64,000 bases of DNA from Gari tellinella (Eukaryota; Mollusca; Bivalvia; Cardiida; Psammobiidae). The notes beneath the pieces are model-generated. The model searched no databases. It was given only the letters and a program-made list of their open reading frames with translations, and was not told where the DNA came from. The stretch is taken from NCBI GenBank assembly GCA_922989275.2, contig OV277866.1, forward strand, positions 58,209,246-58,273,245. The letters are read 5' to 3'. This document shows positions 40,794-50,986 of the stretch, piece after piece. A program made the position numbers and the translations under genes. Within the stretch, counting starts at the first letter, position 1. Every line of letters starts with the position of its first letter.

Positions 40794-43700
40794 CTATCTG
40801 TCTAATTTAACCCATTTAAGGTATGAAGTTTTAAATGAGGCAAGTGATTGAGCATTTCTTATGTTCAAAGGCAAGTTATTCCAAACCATAGCTCCAGAAT
40901 AGGCAAACGACCTCCTGAAAAATTCAGACTTTGGTCTGGGAGAATATAACTGAGAATTTGATGAAGACCTTAAATTTCTATCATGCACATTTGACTTTAG
41001 TGTGAACAAATCATATAAATATACAGGTGCCAAACCTTTGAATGCTTTGAACATTAGAGTAGCTTTGTGAAATGTAACTCTTTCCGGAAAAGTCATCCAA
41101 TTAAGTTCTTTGAAGAGATCAGCTGAATGGGCAGTTTTATCTTTATTAAGGATAAGCCTTGCTGCACGTTTTTGAAAACGAATGATTTTTTGTTCTTGCG
41201 ATATTGAACAGTTTCCCCAAATAACGCAACAGTAGTCGAGATGAGGTAAGATGTAGGAGTTAAAAAACATTTTTCTCAATGGTATAGTTAGAAATACTTT
41301 GATTCTTGAGAGGAGGTATAATAAGGAGTTACACTTTTTAAGTATGTTATTGATATGGCTATCAAAAGATAAAAATACATCAAAGGTGACACCGAGTAAC
41401 TTCTCCTCACGACTGCAATGGATTTCTTCATTTCCAAATGGGATTGGCAGAGCAATATTTTGAATGCCTGCAGATTTAGATCTTGATGTAATGTACATGG
41501 ATTTAGTTTTTGCAACGTTAATTGACATTTTGTTCTTTTCACACCAATCATTAACGTTAAATAGATCTTTACTCAACGAGTTTGCTACAAAGTTGAGAGA
41601 AGCATTATGTACTGACAGCGTTGTGTCGTCTGCAAAAATGTCTGCAACAGAATGTGTACATGCAGATGGTAGGTCATTTATGAATATCAAAAATAAAAGA
41701 GGACCTAAGACTGAGCCTTGCGGTACACCAGATAAAACAGAAGTTAGCTGCGAGGTTACTCCAGATACATGCGTTTGTTGAGATCTATTATGCAGGTATG
41801 AGGCAAACCATGAACATGTCTTTTGGTTAATATTGAAATGTTTTAACTTTTCCAAGAGTATCATGTGATCAACCAGGTCAAAAGCCTTAGACAGATCTAA
41901 GAAGATTGAACCTACAATCTCATTACTATCGATGGCTGCAATCCAGTCATCTATTAATTTTACTAAGGCAGTTTGGCAGGAATGATTGGACCTAAACCCT
42001 GATTGTCTAGAGTAGAACTAGTTGTTATTTTCTATGAATTGCTTTAAACAGGAACTAACATGTCTTTCAAAAATCAAGGAAATGATTGGTAAAACTGAAA
42101 TTGGTCTGTAATTCGACTTTTCTTCTTTAGGACCTTTCTTGTAAATAGGAGTTACTTTAGCTTTCTTAAAAACTTGTGGATACACACTACATACTATACT
42201 TCGGTTAAATAATTGTGTGAGTGTTGGGGCTATTATGGATGCTGATATTTTTAAAAATCTAGCGCTAATTCCATCTGAACCTGTTGCTTTTTTACAATCT
42301 AACGAGGTGAGTTGTTGTTCAACAAACTGAAGAGATACAGATGGAATTGAGAAACTAGGACAGTTGACATGGTCGGCTGAAGCATTTAACACACAGTGAC
42401 TATTACTAGAGGAGTTACCCTGGAAACTCTTAAACACAGAAGCAAAATAGTCATTGAAGACATTTGCAGTAGTGTTCGGACATGTTATCGGTTTACCATC
42501 TGTATCGTTTATAAAACTAGTTTGAATTTTTGTCTTCATACCCGTTAGCGTGTTCAGACTATTCCAAAGAAGTTTCGGGTTGTGGGTATTAGAATTAATG
42601 GTATCATGATAAAATCGTGTTTTGGAATCAAGAATAAGGCGTTTAACAGTTTGTCTCCAGATTTTATAATTATCGATATCGGACTTTTTATGGTAGAAGT
42701 CACGCATTTTTATTGCCTGGAGTATTTCGTTGTTAAACCAGCCAGGTTGGTTATTCCTTTTCACGCGTTTATTCCGGAGAGGCGCATGTGAGTCTATGAC
42801 AGACTTAAACATATCAATAACTTTTTCGACCGCCTCATCAATGTCTTCAATTAAATTAATATTAGACCAGGGTTGATTACACATTTCTTCTAGAAACTGA
42901 GATACATTAAAGTTTTTCATAGACCTATAAGAGATCGTTTTGTGAACGGGACCTTGTTGGCAGTTTGAAGACACTTTTCGAGTTATGCATACCGGAAAGT
43001 GATCACTAATGGAGAAAGACGGGACCGATACATTAACTATATGATCAGGAACATTAGAAAAGGCATGATCGATCAATGTTGAAGATACCTGAGTTACACG
43101 TGTTGGAAATTTAACTAGCTGAGTAAAATTAACCGCCTGCATCTGGTCAAGCCATGTTTTAGACTGAAGACATTCACTGAGTACATCAATGTTAAAATCT
43201 CCAACAATTATGCACTCTATTTCGTCAGTTAAAGCATTGTCTACCGTAACATTGAAATCTAATAGCCATTGACTTTTGGATGAAGGAGGCCTATAAACAT
43301 TAGATAATAAAAACGCTTTTGAATTCGGTATTTTTACCTCAAGCCAAATTGACTCTAAAGAACCATTTTCAATATCATGGCGTCGAATACATGGTATATC
43401 ATTTCTCACGTAAATTAGTAATCCTCCACCATGTGAGCACCTGTCTTTTCGAAATAAAATGAAGTTATCAATTGACAATTCGGTATCCCTAAACGTCTCA
43501 TTTAGAAATGTTTCACAAAGGCACAAAATATCTACTTTATGCTGACTTATTAACAATTTAATTTCATCTAATTTGGGATATAAAAAGTGAATATTCAAAT
43601 GTACAATATTAAGTCCTCTGTTGCCAAACCATTGGTCATTAAAAGAATGCGAGGAAACGTCAGGTTCTAACACATTAGCAGCTATGGCATCAGTGCAATT

Positions 43701-43959
43701 GTGAATCATTTCCGAGCTCTTATTTTCAAGAACAGAATGGTGGATGTCAGTACGTTTTTGTTTAATAAAACACTGAACATTTCTGATAACTACTGAGGGG
43801 TCGTCATAGTTGCATGGACTACCAACCTCCAAGTTGTCATCTAGATTAAGACAGATAGTTGAATACGGATGGCATATGTGATAGATACTAAGGGAGATTA
43901 TACGAGCTTCACGGATTAAACATTTGCAACAATCAAGATCAAATACAGGACATAAACAA
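40794..43959 (-). pseudogene. LINE endonuclease-reverse transcriptase polyprotein, one in-frame TAG
   Basis: Two long frames lie in the same phase, 44087-42018 and 41864-40794. They are joined by 51 codons that are open except for a TAG at 42018-42020. The first part (from codon ~47 belonging to this element) has an AP-endonuclease-like domain: 'LNIHF' near residue 165, the catalytic-region 'CETF' near 191, 'GDFNID' near 296 and 'SDHFPV' near 361. The reverse transcriptase begins near residue 595 ('ATGSDGIS', 'NYRPISVL'). After the stop come 'DLSKAF', 'GVPQGSVLGP', 'FADDTT' (the catalytic aspartates) and a C-terminal region with 'HLDYCCVIWG' and 'FAYSGAMVWNNLP', usual for Jockey/CR1-group elements. 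No start or ORF1 is seen, as expected of a 5'-truncated copy. The single nonsense change suggests a fairly recent insertion. Confidence 0.88.
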
Positions 43960-44990
43960 TGACAAGTATAACTGTGAATCATCTGCATAGAAATGATGAT
44001 CCAGATGATGATTTCTGCAAATTGAGCCAACAGGTTTTGTGTACAAGATGTAGTTTTTCGGCCCCAGGACTGAACCCTGCGGCACACTATACTTCATTTG
44101 AACTGGGGTAGATAATTCTCCATCTACTGCGACTGTTTGGTAACGATCATTAAGGTACGAAGTCATCCACTTTAGAGGGTTTCCAATAATTTTAAAGTCT
44201 TGTTCAAGGCGATTGAGTAATGTTTCATGATCAATTGTGTCAAATGCGGCTGATAGGTCAAGCATCACCAGAATTGTGATTTCGTTCTTATCTAGATACT
44301 GTAGGATGTCATTTTGAACCTTAAGAAGAGCAGTTTCTGTAGAGTGATGCTTACGATATGCTGACTGATGCTGCTTGTGCAGATTGTTTGTGGTCAAATG
44401 GGACGCTATGCGTTTGTCTACTACTTTTTCTAAATTAAATACTTTAGAGAGAAATGGCAGATTTGATACTGGCCTGTAATTTTTAAGATCATTTGTATCG
44501 AGATCAGGTTTCTTCAAAAGTGGTCTTACATGGGACCTTTTGAATTTTTTTTGAACATACGCAGATTCCAGCGAAGAGTTCACAATTTTAGTCAACGATG
44601 GTAGGAGCTCGTCAAGGCATACCTTTAAGAGCCATGTAGGTATTTGGTCGAGTTCACAGGACTTACATGGGGATGCCTTGATGATTTCCCCATTTTCTGC
44701 TGCTGTAGTAGAGTCAAAACTTTCTAAGGAGCTCATTGAATGCAACGTTTTCTGTGATGACTGGGAGGCATGACGTTGATTCAGAGGCAATACCTGTGCG
44801 TATTTTGTCTACTTTCTTTATGAAAAAGTCGCTGAAATCATGTGCAAGTTGTTTTGAGGAAACGTTTTTTGGCAGTGCAATTTCACTGTTTGAGCCCAAG
44901 AGATGCCTTTTCTGTGTAAAAAGTGACCTTTGATTTTGCTAACAATTTGTTCACTTTAGCACACTGCTCTCGATACAGTTGATGATCAAT
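43960..44990 (-). pseudogene. CR1/L2-like LINE reverse transcriptase, upstream piece
   Basis: The minus-strand frame 44790-43960 encodes reverse transcriptase blocks in order: 'DQIPTWLLK', 'LKNYRPVSNLPFLSK', 'HQSAYRKHHSTETALL', 'LDLSAAFDTIDH', 'SVPQGSVLGPKNYILYT' and 'HHFYADDSQLYLS', where the other LINE interrupts it. Further upstream, in another frame (44899-44714), 'ELALPKN'-like text ('EIALPKNVSSKQLAHDFSDF', 'FFIKKVDKIR') is the preceding segment, so a frameshift lies near 44790. At 44990-44935 'DHQLYREQCAKVNKLL' is still LINE-like; beyond that the similarity stops. The element is 5'-truncated and dead. Confidence 0.85.
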
Positions 44991-45049
44991 AGTGAGTTTT
45001 ATTTATACTTTCGTTCCAGCTTACGCCTTACTATGCACATAAAATATTA

Positions 45050-45540
45050 TATCCCTGTGACTTTGACCTTGAACTAAGGGCCTGCGTTTAGGTTTCGAAA
45101 TCTGTGTTTAGGTTTTGAAAAATGCCTATAACTCCTATGTTAATTTAGATATTCTTTTCATATTTGACATGCGTATGTATATGGACAATACCTGTGTATG
45201 CATACTAAAAATCAGCCTTGTTACCTTCACCTTGAACTTTGGGCCAGCGTTTAGGTTTGGAAATCTGTATTTAGGTTTCGAAAAACGCTTATAACTCCTA
45301 TGTCCATTGATATGTTGCTTTCATATCTGGTATGCATCTGTATATGGACAAGACCTAACCATGCAATCAAATATTTTAACCCCAGTGACATTGACCTTGA
45401 ACTTAGGGCCTGTGTTTAGGTTTCGAAATCTGTGTTTAGGTTTTGAAAAATGCCTATAACTCCCATGTTTATTGATATATTCCTTTCATATTTGACATGC
45501 ATATGTAAATAGAGAATACCTGTACATGCATATTGCATAA
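45050..45540 (+). repeat. Tandem array, ~180 bp unit, about 2.7 units
   Basis: The units share 'tgaccttgaacttagggcc', 'gtttaggtttcgaaatctgtgtttaggtttt' and 'tataactcctatgt' (partly varied), then 'atatggacaataccTg'. The starts lie near 45060, 45228 and 45394. A short further piece of the same unit is at 48585-48640. Confidence 0.88.
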
Positions 45541-45680
45541 ATATTAGATGGCAGTTTGCGTGACATTCAAATTGTCAACCCGAGAAACAGCATGTCTACC
45601 CGAGACGTAGCCGAGGGTGACATTCTTGTTTTCGAGGGTTGACAATTTGATTGTCACGCAAACTGACATCTAATATTTAT
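45537..45680. repeat. Long hairpin (foldback)
   Basis: The arms 'ataaatattagatggcagtt' ... and their complement pair over ~50 bp, around 'gagacgtagccgag'. It could be a foldback MITE; target duplication is not evident. Confidence 0.75.
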
Positions 45681-45684
45681 TTTA

Positions 45685-46145
45685 TTACACCGAGCTTACA
45701 TGTATCAACCCTGGCTTTGGAATCGTTTTATTCGTATTTTATAAAATGTGTTGTGAATACCAATTTAGCGCGGACATGTACGTAACGCGGGAAATGACGT
45801 CGCCGTCTTACGACGTCACATTGTTTATTTAAGTAATAATACAAAAGTGTGACCAGGTTTTTTTTTCATACCTCCATGAATACAATAAATATTCCGAATT
45901 ATTATATGCCTCTGTATGATATCGAGCGTTTCCGCGTGTATTTACACAGTTGTATCAGCCACCTTGTATCAGCCACTTTGTATCAGCCACTTTGTATTTT
46001 ACTCTGACCTCGCTTTCGATTTAACGTGACTTCATTTACGTACGTGTACAAGTGCCGCGTTATTCATTGTGGCAAACAAAAAATCTTGTTCTGCTTCAAA
46101 TAACTAATAAATTTTGGCTATAAAATGATTTAAACAACTATTTAA
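45685..46145. other. No gene; short triplicated word
   Basis: 'tatcagccac.ttg' is repeated three times at about 45951-45997. 'gaaatgacgtcgccgtcttacgacgtca' at about 45803 is a small fold. No other feature. Confidence 0.45.
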
Positions 46146-46149
46146 TTGT

Positions 46150-46360
46150 TTCTGGTGTGTATTCAAGGCATATAATAAACACATCACCAGTTGGCAGTGT
46201 GCTACAGAGTTGCATTTAGCTCTCGACGTTTTTGGCGGAAACAACCGATCAGACTCGCGCCAAGGCGCTCGTCAGATCGGCTATTTCCGCCAAAATCGTC
46301 TCGAGCTAAATACATCACTCTGTATCGCACTGTCAACTAGTAATGTGTATTTATTTATGC
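46150..46360. mobile_element. Foldback element with ~90 bp arms
   Basis: Outer arms 'gtgtgtattcaaggcatataat...cagttggcagtgtgctacagag' pair with 'ctctgtatcgcactgtcaac...gtgtatttatttatgc'. Inner arms 'catttagctctcgacg' and 'ttggcggaaa' pair with 'tttccgccaaaatcgtctcgagctaaat'. The tip is 'gcgccaaggcgc'. The 'ttccgccaaaa' word also occurs at 47020 and 49778. Confidence 0.7.
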
Positions 46361-46364
46361 TTTT

Positions 46365-46430
46365 CGGTGGATTACCGGAAAATAGCAGTGGATTATCATA
46401 TGGTAATCCACTGCAGTGGATTATCACAAA
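46365..46430. repeat. 'gtggattatc' repeat with fold
   Basis: 'ggtggattaccgg', 'agtggattatcatatggtaatccact' and 'gcagtggattatc': three direct and one inverted copy of a ~10 bp word. Confidence 0.6.
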
Positions 46431-46740
46431 TCGCCGTTTTCCCCGTAGGGCTCCCCAAAAATCGTAGTCAATCGTGTCTTATCGTTAAATTCCGGCAGTC
46501 CGATTTGTCGCGAACCACTCAACGGAAGAACACGAATCCAAAATCGGGAGCAACGACGTAATTTGGATGACGTCAAATCAATAAATAAGTGACGACATCG
46601 TACGGGAACCTGTTCCGTTAATGTGTTCGATGTAAACTTGGGGCTCAACACGGGGTAAATCACGTACTTTCGCTTTCACAATTGTCGAACAATTTCGTTT
46701 GAAAAGTGGCTTAAAAGCATAAATAGAAAGAATAATTGTC

Positions 46741-46880
46741 TTTTTTCAGTATAAGATCGAATTTAATCCATTTCGTGAACATCAGACTGTTATATTTTCA
46801 CTCGTGGCTTTGCCACTCGTGAAAATATAACGTCTGATGTTCACTCAATGGATTAAATTTCTATCTTATACTGAAAAAAA
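46741..46880. repeat. Long hairpin, T-family copy 1
   Basis: The arms 'ttttttcagtataagat', 'gaatttaatccatt' and 'gaacatcaga.tgttatatttt' pair with the right side over ~65 bp, with tip 'cgtggctttgccacg'. It lies ~120 bp before the 'ccgccatata..tttccgccaaaa' module. Confidence 0.8.
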
Positions 46881-46994
46881 CCCACAATTATCCTCTATTT
46901 ATTCCTTATAATCTAATATCACTACTGAATTCAAGAAAGTAGTTAAATAGAGAATCTGACGCGAATGTTAATTTTTAACGCTTTTAAAACGTAG

Positions 46995-47090
46995 GTTGTA
47001 AGTCCTCCGCCATATATATATTTCCGCCAAAACGCGACGTTGTTTTGTAGTAACGTCGACGTCAATTACGTCATTTGGCGTCCTGCTTCA
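46995..47090 (+). repeat. 'tccgccaaaa...gacgtca' module, occupied copy
   Basis: 'gtaggttgtaagtcctccgc', 'atttccgccaaaa.g', 'acgttgttt', 'aacgtc' and 'tttggcgtcctgct' match 49745-49843 with substitutions. The match resumes after the 435 bp element with 'atgcagcgcttgtgga'. Confidence 0.75.
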
Positions 47091-47525
47091 GGTGTCACTC
47101 CTGAACGAAACCCCTCCATAGACTTCTATAGTAAATTGGCCATCTTCTCCCATCTCTGACCAGTTCCATGACCTTCCGAACAAAAAATAACTCTGTTTCC
47201 TTGGAAAGCAATATCAAGGCACCAGAATTATCAAAAGAAAAAGGGACCATTAAGGTTCAACTTTTTCACAAATTCACAAAATGAAAGTTGGCTCCCCGCC
47301 GCATCACACTCACATATCTGACCACATGTTCCCGCAAAGTAGTTCCCAAATTGAACCCAGACACACCTGTGATTTATCAACAACATCACTATTTCAGCTC
47401 AAAAACAAATACATATGCAATTAATCAGCATTTTCAACAAAAAATATGACCATGAAACACACACATCAATGTTTCACTAGGCACTTCTTAGGCACCCGAA
47501 AGCACTTCCGTTGTGGTGTGACACC
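47091..47525. mobile_element. 435 bp TIR element with 4 bp target duplication
   Basis: GGTGTCACTCC at the left end and GGTGTGACACC at the right form an 11 bp inverted repeat with one mismatch. TTCA at 47087-47090 and 47526-47529 is the target duplication. The paralogous module at 49745-49860 lacks the element, its sequence being continuous across the site. The interior has no coding frame. The superfamily is not determined. Confidence 0.8.
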
Positions 47526-47529
47526 TTCA

Positions 47530-47826
47530 TGCAGCGCTTGTGGAGAGCAGTTGGACTAAGAGAAAGTAGTCCTGACAAGGCGTGGCCTGAATTTTTTTTT
47601 ATGGAGTTATGAAACAAAAATTACAGCCAATCACAGCTAACCAAATGTAATGAAAACAAACAATATTAAATTATAATTATATTACAAGAAAGAAAGAAGA
47701 ACGTTATGACAAGTAAATTGAAGAAACAGCGTCTTTACATTGTCTAGGTATCCTCTTCCGAAATGGTGGAAATAGGGAAGCAACTTGTACAGAAAATGCC
47801 AAAAGTTGATAAGAAGTGACCGATCT
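47530..47826. other. No gene; end of the T-family module
   Basis: 'tgcagcgcttgtggagagcag' continues the module. Then AT-rich DNA with no feature. Confidence 0.4.
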
Positions 47827-47830
47827 TTAA

Positions 47831-48356
47831 AGGGACTCGCAACCGGATGGTGTACTTGTCAAAATAAAATAATATACTCAAATAATTGCAAATTTGTGGC
47901 ATTATTTGGCTTCTGACAATAAAAAAATATGAACAGTCCAAAAAAAAGTCTCAAGAATCGTCACCGAATCTTAGTTTTTTTTAGATATTTTCCATCGTTT
48001 TCTATAGCGTCAGCTGACGGTATAGTTGTTGTTGTTGCTTCTCTACACGGGCTCAGACATAAACCCGAGCCGAATAAAGTACAATCAATCGCTACCAGTG
48101 AAGTACGTTAATTCGCTACCATATATATATAGAGCGCTGGTAGCCGAGGTAGTAAAGGCGTTTCCTCATTTTTCATGTTTGTCTCCGCATAGAGGGTCAC
48201 GGATTCGAATCCCACCAAAGCTTGTTCTTTTCTTTTTTTTAAATGTAATTTTTAACAGAATTTATTATCCTAAACTAAATCTTACCCATTTATATAAACA
48301 TTTGACATATATTTACAAATTACTATTTTAAATACTAAATCCGGTTGCGAGCCTCT
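47831..48356 (+). mobile_element. TTAA-flanked TIR element with tRNA-like segment
   Basis: TTAA at 47827-47830 and 48357-48360; AGGGACTCGCAACCGGAT...ATCCGGTTGCGAGCCTCT. The left half recurs at 53959-54190. The interior has a (gtt)n run, a small fold 'tagcgtcagctgacggta' and a tRNA-like segment at 48134-48221. No coding frame longer than chance. Confidence 0.8.
48134..48221 (+). other. tRNA-like segment (Ser-like) in TIR element
   Basis: Box A-like 'gtagccgaggtagtaaaggcg' (compare the Ser-tRNA form GCCGAGTGGTTAAGGCG) and box B 'ggattcgaatccc', with partial acceptor pairing of 'gcgctgg' and 'ccaaagc'. The D-to-T distance fits a long-variable-arm tRNA. The anticodon arm is not clear. Followed by a T-rich run usable as a Pol III stop. 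Confidence 0.6.
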
Positions 48357-48584
48357 TTAAAACGTTCTATTATCGCCCATAGCGAAACTCATGTCATAGC
48401 TGACAGTATTTTTTAGGACGGAGAAAAAAAGTAATGTCCTTTTGGGCGACGTCACAAAAAGAATATCATAAAAAGTGACAGTATATTTTGGATAGATGTA
48501 AAAGACATGCAAAATTGTAACTGTAGGTCTATGAGAAATTAACATTGTAACTCAAAGCGAGGTGTAATAATAAAAGTTTCAGCC

Positions 48585-48640
48585 TAGTGACATTGACCTT
48601 GAGCTTAGGGCCAGCGTTTAGGTTTATGTCCATTGAGCTT
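48585..48640 (+). repeat. Fragment of the 45 kb array unit
   Basis: 'agtgacattgaccttgagcttagggccagcgtttaggttt' is the start of the ~180 bp unit. Confidence 0.75.
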
Positions 48641-48935
48641 CTAAATATGCCGAAGTCGAGCTGTGTTGTCTCTCTGACAACTCTCGTGTTTTTTTACAAT
48701 GTGATCGCTTTCATTCTTACCTTAATTGAGGAGAAAACAGCGCGGTACCGAAACATCAGGTCACGTGGGATGGCCGCCGTGTTTATGACGCAATTTTTGT
48801 TTTCGGTCTTTTAAACAATCTTCTTGTCTGAAAACACAGGCCCAAGATGATCCATGACTGGCCCTCTACAAGAAGTCTTAAATGAATGATAATTATGGTT
48901 AAAAGCATGACCAGCTTGATAATAGGTACAGTACA

Positions 48936-49152
48936 GGGGTCCGTTTCATAAAACTTCTTACACGACAAATGTTGTCGTAAGTCAAATTATAAAAGACTAA
49001 ATAATTATTTATTTGAAAAGACGCGTCCAAAAACGGATGTCATAAGACAGGATTAGATAGAGAAATTTAGATATTAATTTTATTTTTTAAGTTTTGACTT
49101 ACGACCTTTTTTGTCGAATACATGTAGTTTAAAATTTTATGAAACGGATCCC
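48936..49152. mobile_element. GGGGYCCGTTTCATAAA MITE (Q1)
   Basis: The ends are GGGGTCCGTTTCATAAAAC and TTTTATGAAACGGATCCC. Inside, 'gttgtcgtaagtcaa.attataaaag' pairs loosely with 'gttttgacttacgac'. This end type is widespread in marine invertebrate MITEs. The target duplication is not clear. Confidence 0.75.
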
Positions 49153-49154
49153 AG

Positions 49155-49570
49155 GTTTTATATACGCTGAGGACCAGTAGGGTCTACCATGCACACCCAC
49201 ACACACCCTAGACCATTTGTTCATGGGTACAAAAATGTGCAGAATGGTCTTCTGATTCAGAATCGCGATGTACTAAAAAATAAACTCTTTTTTAACCGTT
49301 TCCATGGAAATCCCCCTTTTTTTGTTATGATTACCCATACCTGAAAAAGCATCCATATCGTAGCCAGTAATATTGTTGTCCTAAAAATATAAAACTGGTA
49401 CCAAATTGAAGGTAGGGTATTAGGCTTTTACTTCCAATTATTTTCTGCTGAATATCTTATTAGCGTTTTGAATATGTGTACATGCGTCATTCGTTTTCAT
49501 TCTCTAACAGTTTGAAACTAGAGCTACTAAACTGTACAGAATGTTTAGATATATTGGCCGTGTAAATGTC
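49155..49570. other. No recognised feature
   Basis: No gene, array or TIR found. Confidence 0.35.
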
Positions 49571-49574
49571 ATCA

Positions 49575-49701
49575 ATAGAGGATCTTGTATGAGTGCTCAT
49601 TATTTATCATTTTTAATAAACGAGTTGACTAAAATAATATTCATTTTAGTCAACGAGTTTATTAAAAATGATAAATAATGAGCACGAATGTGAGATTCTA
49701 T
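49575..49701. repeat. Long hairpin, T-family copy 2
   Basis: The arms 'gtgctcattatttatcattt' and 'ttaataaacgagttgactaaaat' pair with the right side almost perfectly (~55 bp), with outer mismatched 'atagaggatct'/'agattctat'. It stands before the same 'tccgccaaaa' module as the hairpin at 46741. Confidence 0.85.
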
Positions 49702-49744
49702 TTATCACATAACAAGTTTAAGCACCTATAAAATTAATTGAAGC

Positions 49745-49860
49745 CGTAGTTTGTAGACCCTCCGCTATATAGAATTTCCGCCAAAAGGTACGTTGTTTAC
49801 GTTAACGTCATAGTAAATGACGTCATCTGGCGTCCCGCTACATGCAGCGCTTGTGGACGA
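49745..49860 (+). repeat. 'tccgccaaaa...gacgtca' module, empty-site copy
   Basis: Continuous from 'gtagtttgtagaccctccgc' to 'ctacatgcagcgcttgtgga'; it lacks the 435 bp element that splits its paralogue at 47090. The frames in both directions here are by-products. Confidence 0.75.
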
Positions 49861-49970
49861 ACAAGTTGGGCCGCAGCCCAAAAAACGATATTCCACTAGA
49901 GGATTACGATATTTATACAATCGCTTTATGCAAATCCCAGACCGCAAATTATGTGATAAACATAATTATA

Positions 49971-50313
49971 CAGCACTCCATCTCTATAACGGCCCTCCCA
50001 ACAACGACTCCCTTATCGCAGTTCCCTAAACATGAACATTACGTCTAACGCCTTAACTGCTGCACTATCGTCTGCTAAAAATTGTCTTCTGCTGATTTTC
50101 ACAAAGTGACATAATGGAAATTTTGACAGAAAATAAATTAATGACGAGTGACAAACAACTTGAATCCAGACCAGACGCCGCGTGACGCGGCGTCTGATCT
50201 GGATTCAAGCTGTTTGCAAATGTAATCTCATTTCCCTCCCTATATCGACTCCTTCCGAACAACGTTCACAATCTTTGTCTCCCATTAGGTGTCGTTGTAG
50301 AGGGGGAGCGCTG
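49971..50313 (+). mobile_element. Family D MITE (D6), complete
   Basis: TA on both sides; CAGCACTCCATCTCTA...GTAGAGGGGGAGCGCTG. The hairpin is ACAACTTGAATCCAGACCAG...CGCCGCGTGACGCGGCG. It has two 'gtc.tctgct' words, one of the form shared with F. Confidence 0.92.
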
Positions 50314-50338
50314 TATCATTAACCCGTTAATTGCCTTA

Positions 50339-50519
50339 CACAGGGCTCCAGATAAGAGGAGGAGAAACTGAACCAAATTGAACAACATTTTCTCACTCAC
50401 TTAATCTCACTCAAATTCTATGGTGTTACTACTGATTAGAATAGATGACACCATAGGATTTAATGCAGGAATGAAAGATATTAGTTTTTGAAAATACTCC
50501 CCTTGTATGGAGTTCCGAC
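50339..50519. mobile_element. Family G MITE (G3), hairpin shortened
   Basis: TA then CAGGGCTCCAGATAAGAGG; the right end 'ccccttgtatggagttcc' is worn. The centre 'actactgattagaatagatgacacc' has lost one arm. Confidence 0.8.
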
Positions 50520-50524
50520 TACAA

Positions 50525-50745
50525 TGACCCTTTCACTGTCAATGACACCAAAAGGTGCTTTTGAAAACGCGGCGTCTGATCAGGATCAAAACTGTTTGAC
50601 ATTCTTTTTAAAATTACATCAGTCATACTGCCTTTCAATTAACTTTGGAATTATATGCCGACAACAATACTGAAGCAGGCGACAATGTGGCGGTACATGG
50701 GTAAAAACCTCACGACAAATTAAGCGTTGAAAGGGTTTATACGGG
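50525..50745 (+). mobile_element. Family F MITE (F6), one arm left
   Basis: 'accctttcactgtcaatgacacc', 'cgcggcgtctgatcaggatcaaaactgtttg' and 'aaaaacctcacgacaaattaagcg' retain F order. Confidence 0.6.
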
Positions 50746-50986
50746 TGCAGGATCATCACGTTATTTACACATGTTTTTCAAGGTAGAATCGTTTTATTTT
50801 GGTATTGGTGGATGTCATTTTCAAATAAAAAACGTTTAAAGGACTAAAAATGGGACAGGCTCGATATTAATGTTTACCTAGAACGAATTCATCTAATTTT
50901 ACTCTGTATGATAATTTGAAAGATGTTTGCCTATGCAAATGATGAACACCGACCCTGACTAGGTCGTTGTACCATTCATACCTGTA

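Larger units (their letters stand above)
39278..43959 (-). mobile_element. EN-RT LINE inserted into a CR1/L2-like LINE
   Basis: A Jockey/CR1-group non-LTR element on the minus strand. It has an endonuclease plus reverse transcriptase frame (43959-40794), a 3' region of ~1.4 kb enlarged by MITEs, an 'aataaagtcg'-like signal and a (TTA)n tail at 39278-39316. The 5' side is truncated at 43959, where the sequence of the host LINE resumes. Target-site duplication is at most a couple of bases (TT), so integration was blunt or with microhomology. It moves by target-primed reverse transcription. This copy is disabled by one stop. Confidence 0.82.

Noticed and set aside
43940..44087. N-terminal extension of the EN-RT frame upstream of 43959
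   Set aside because: That part is an out-of-frame reading of the host CR1/L2-like LINE; the inserted LINE begins at the junction.
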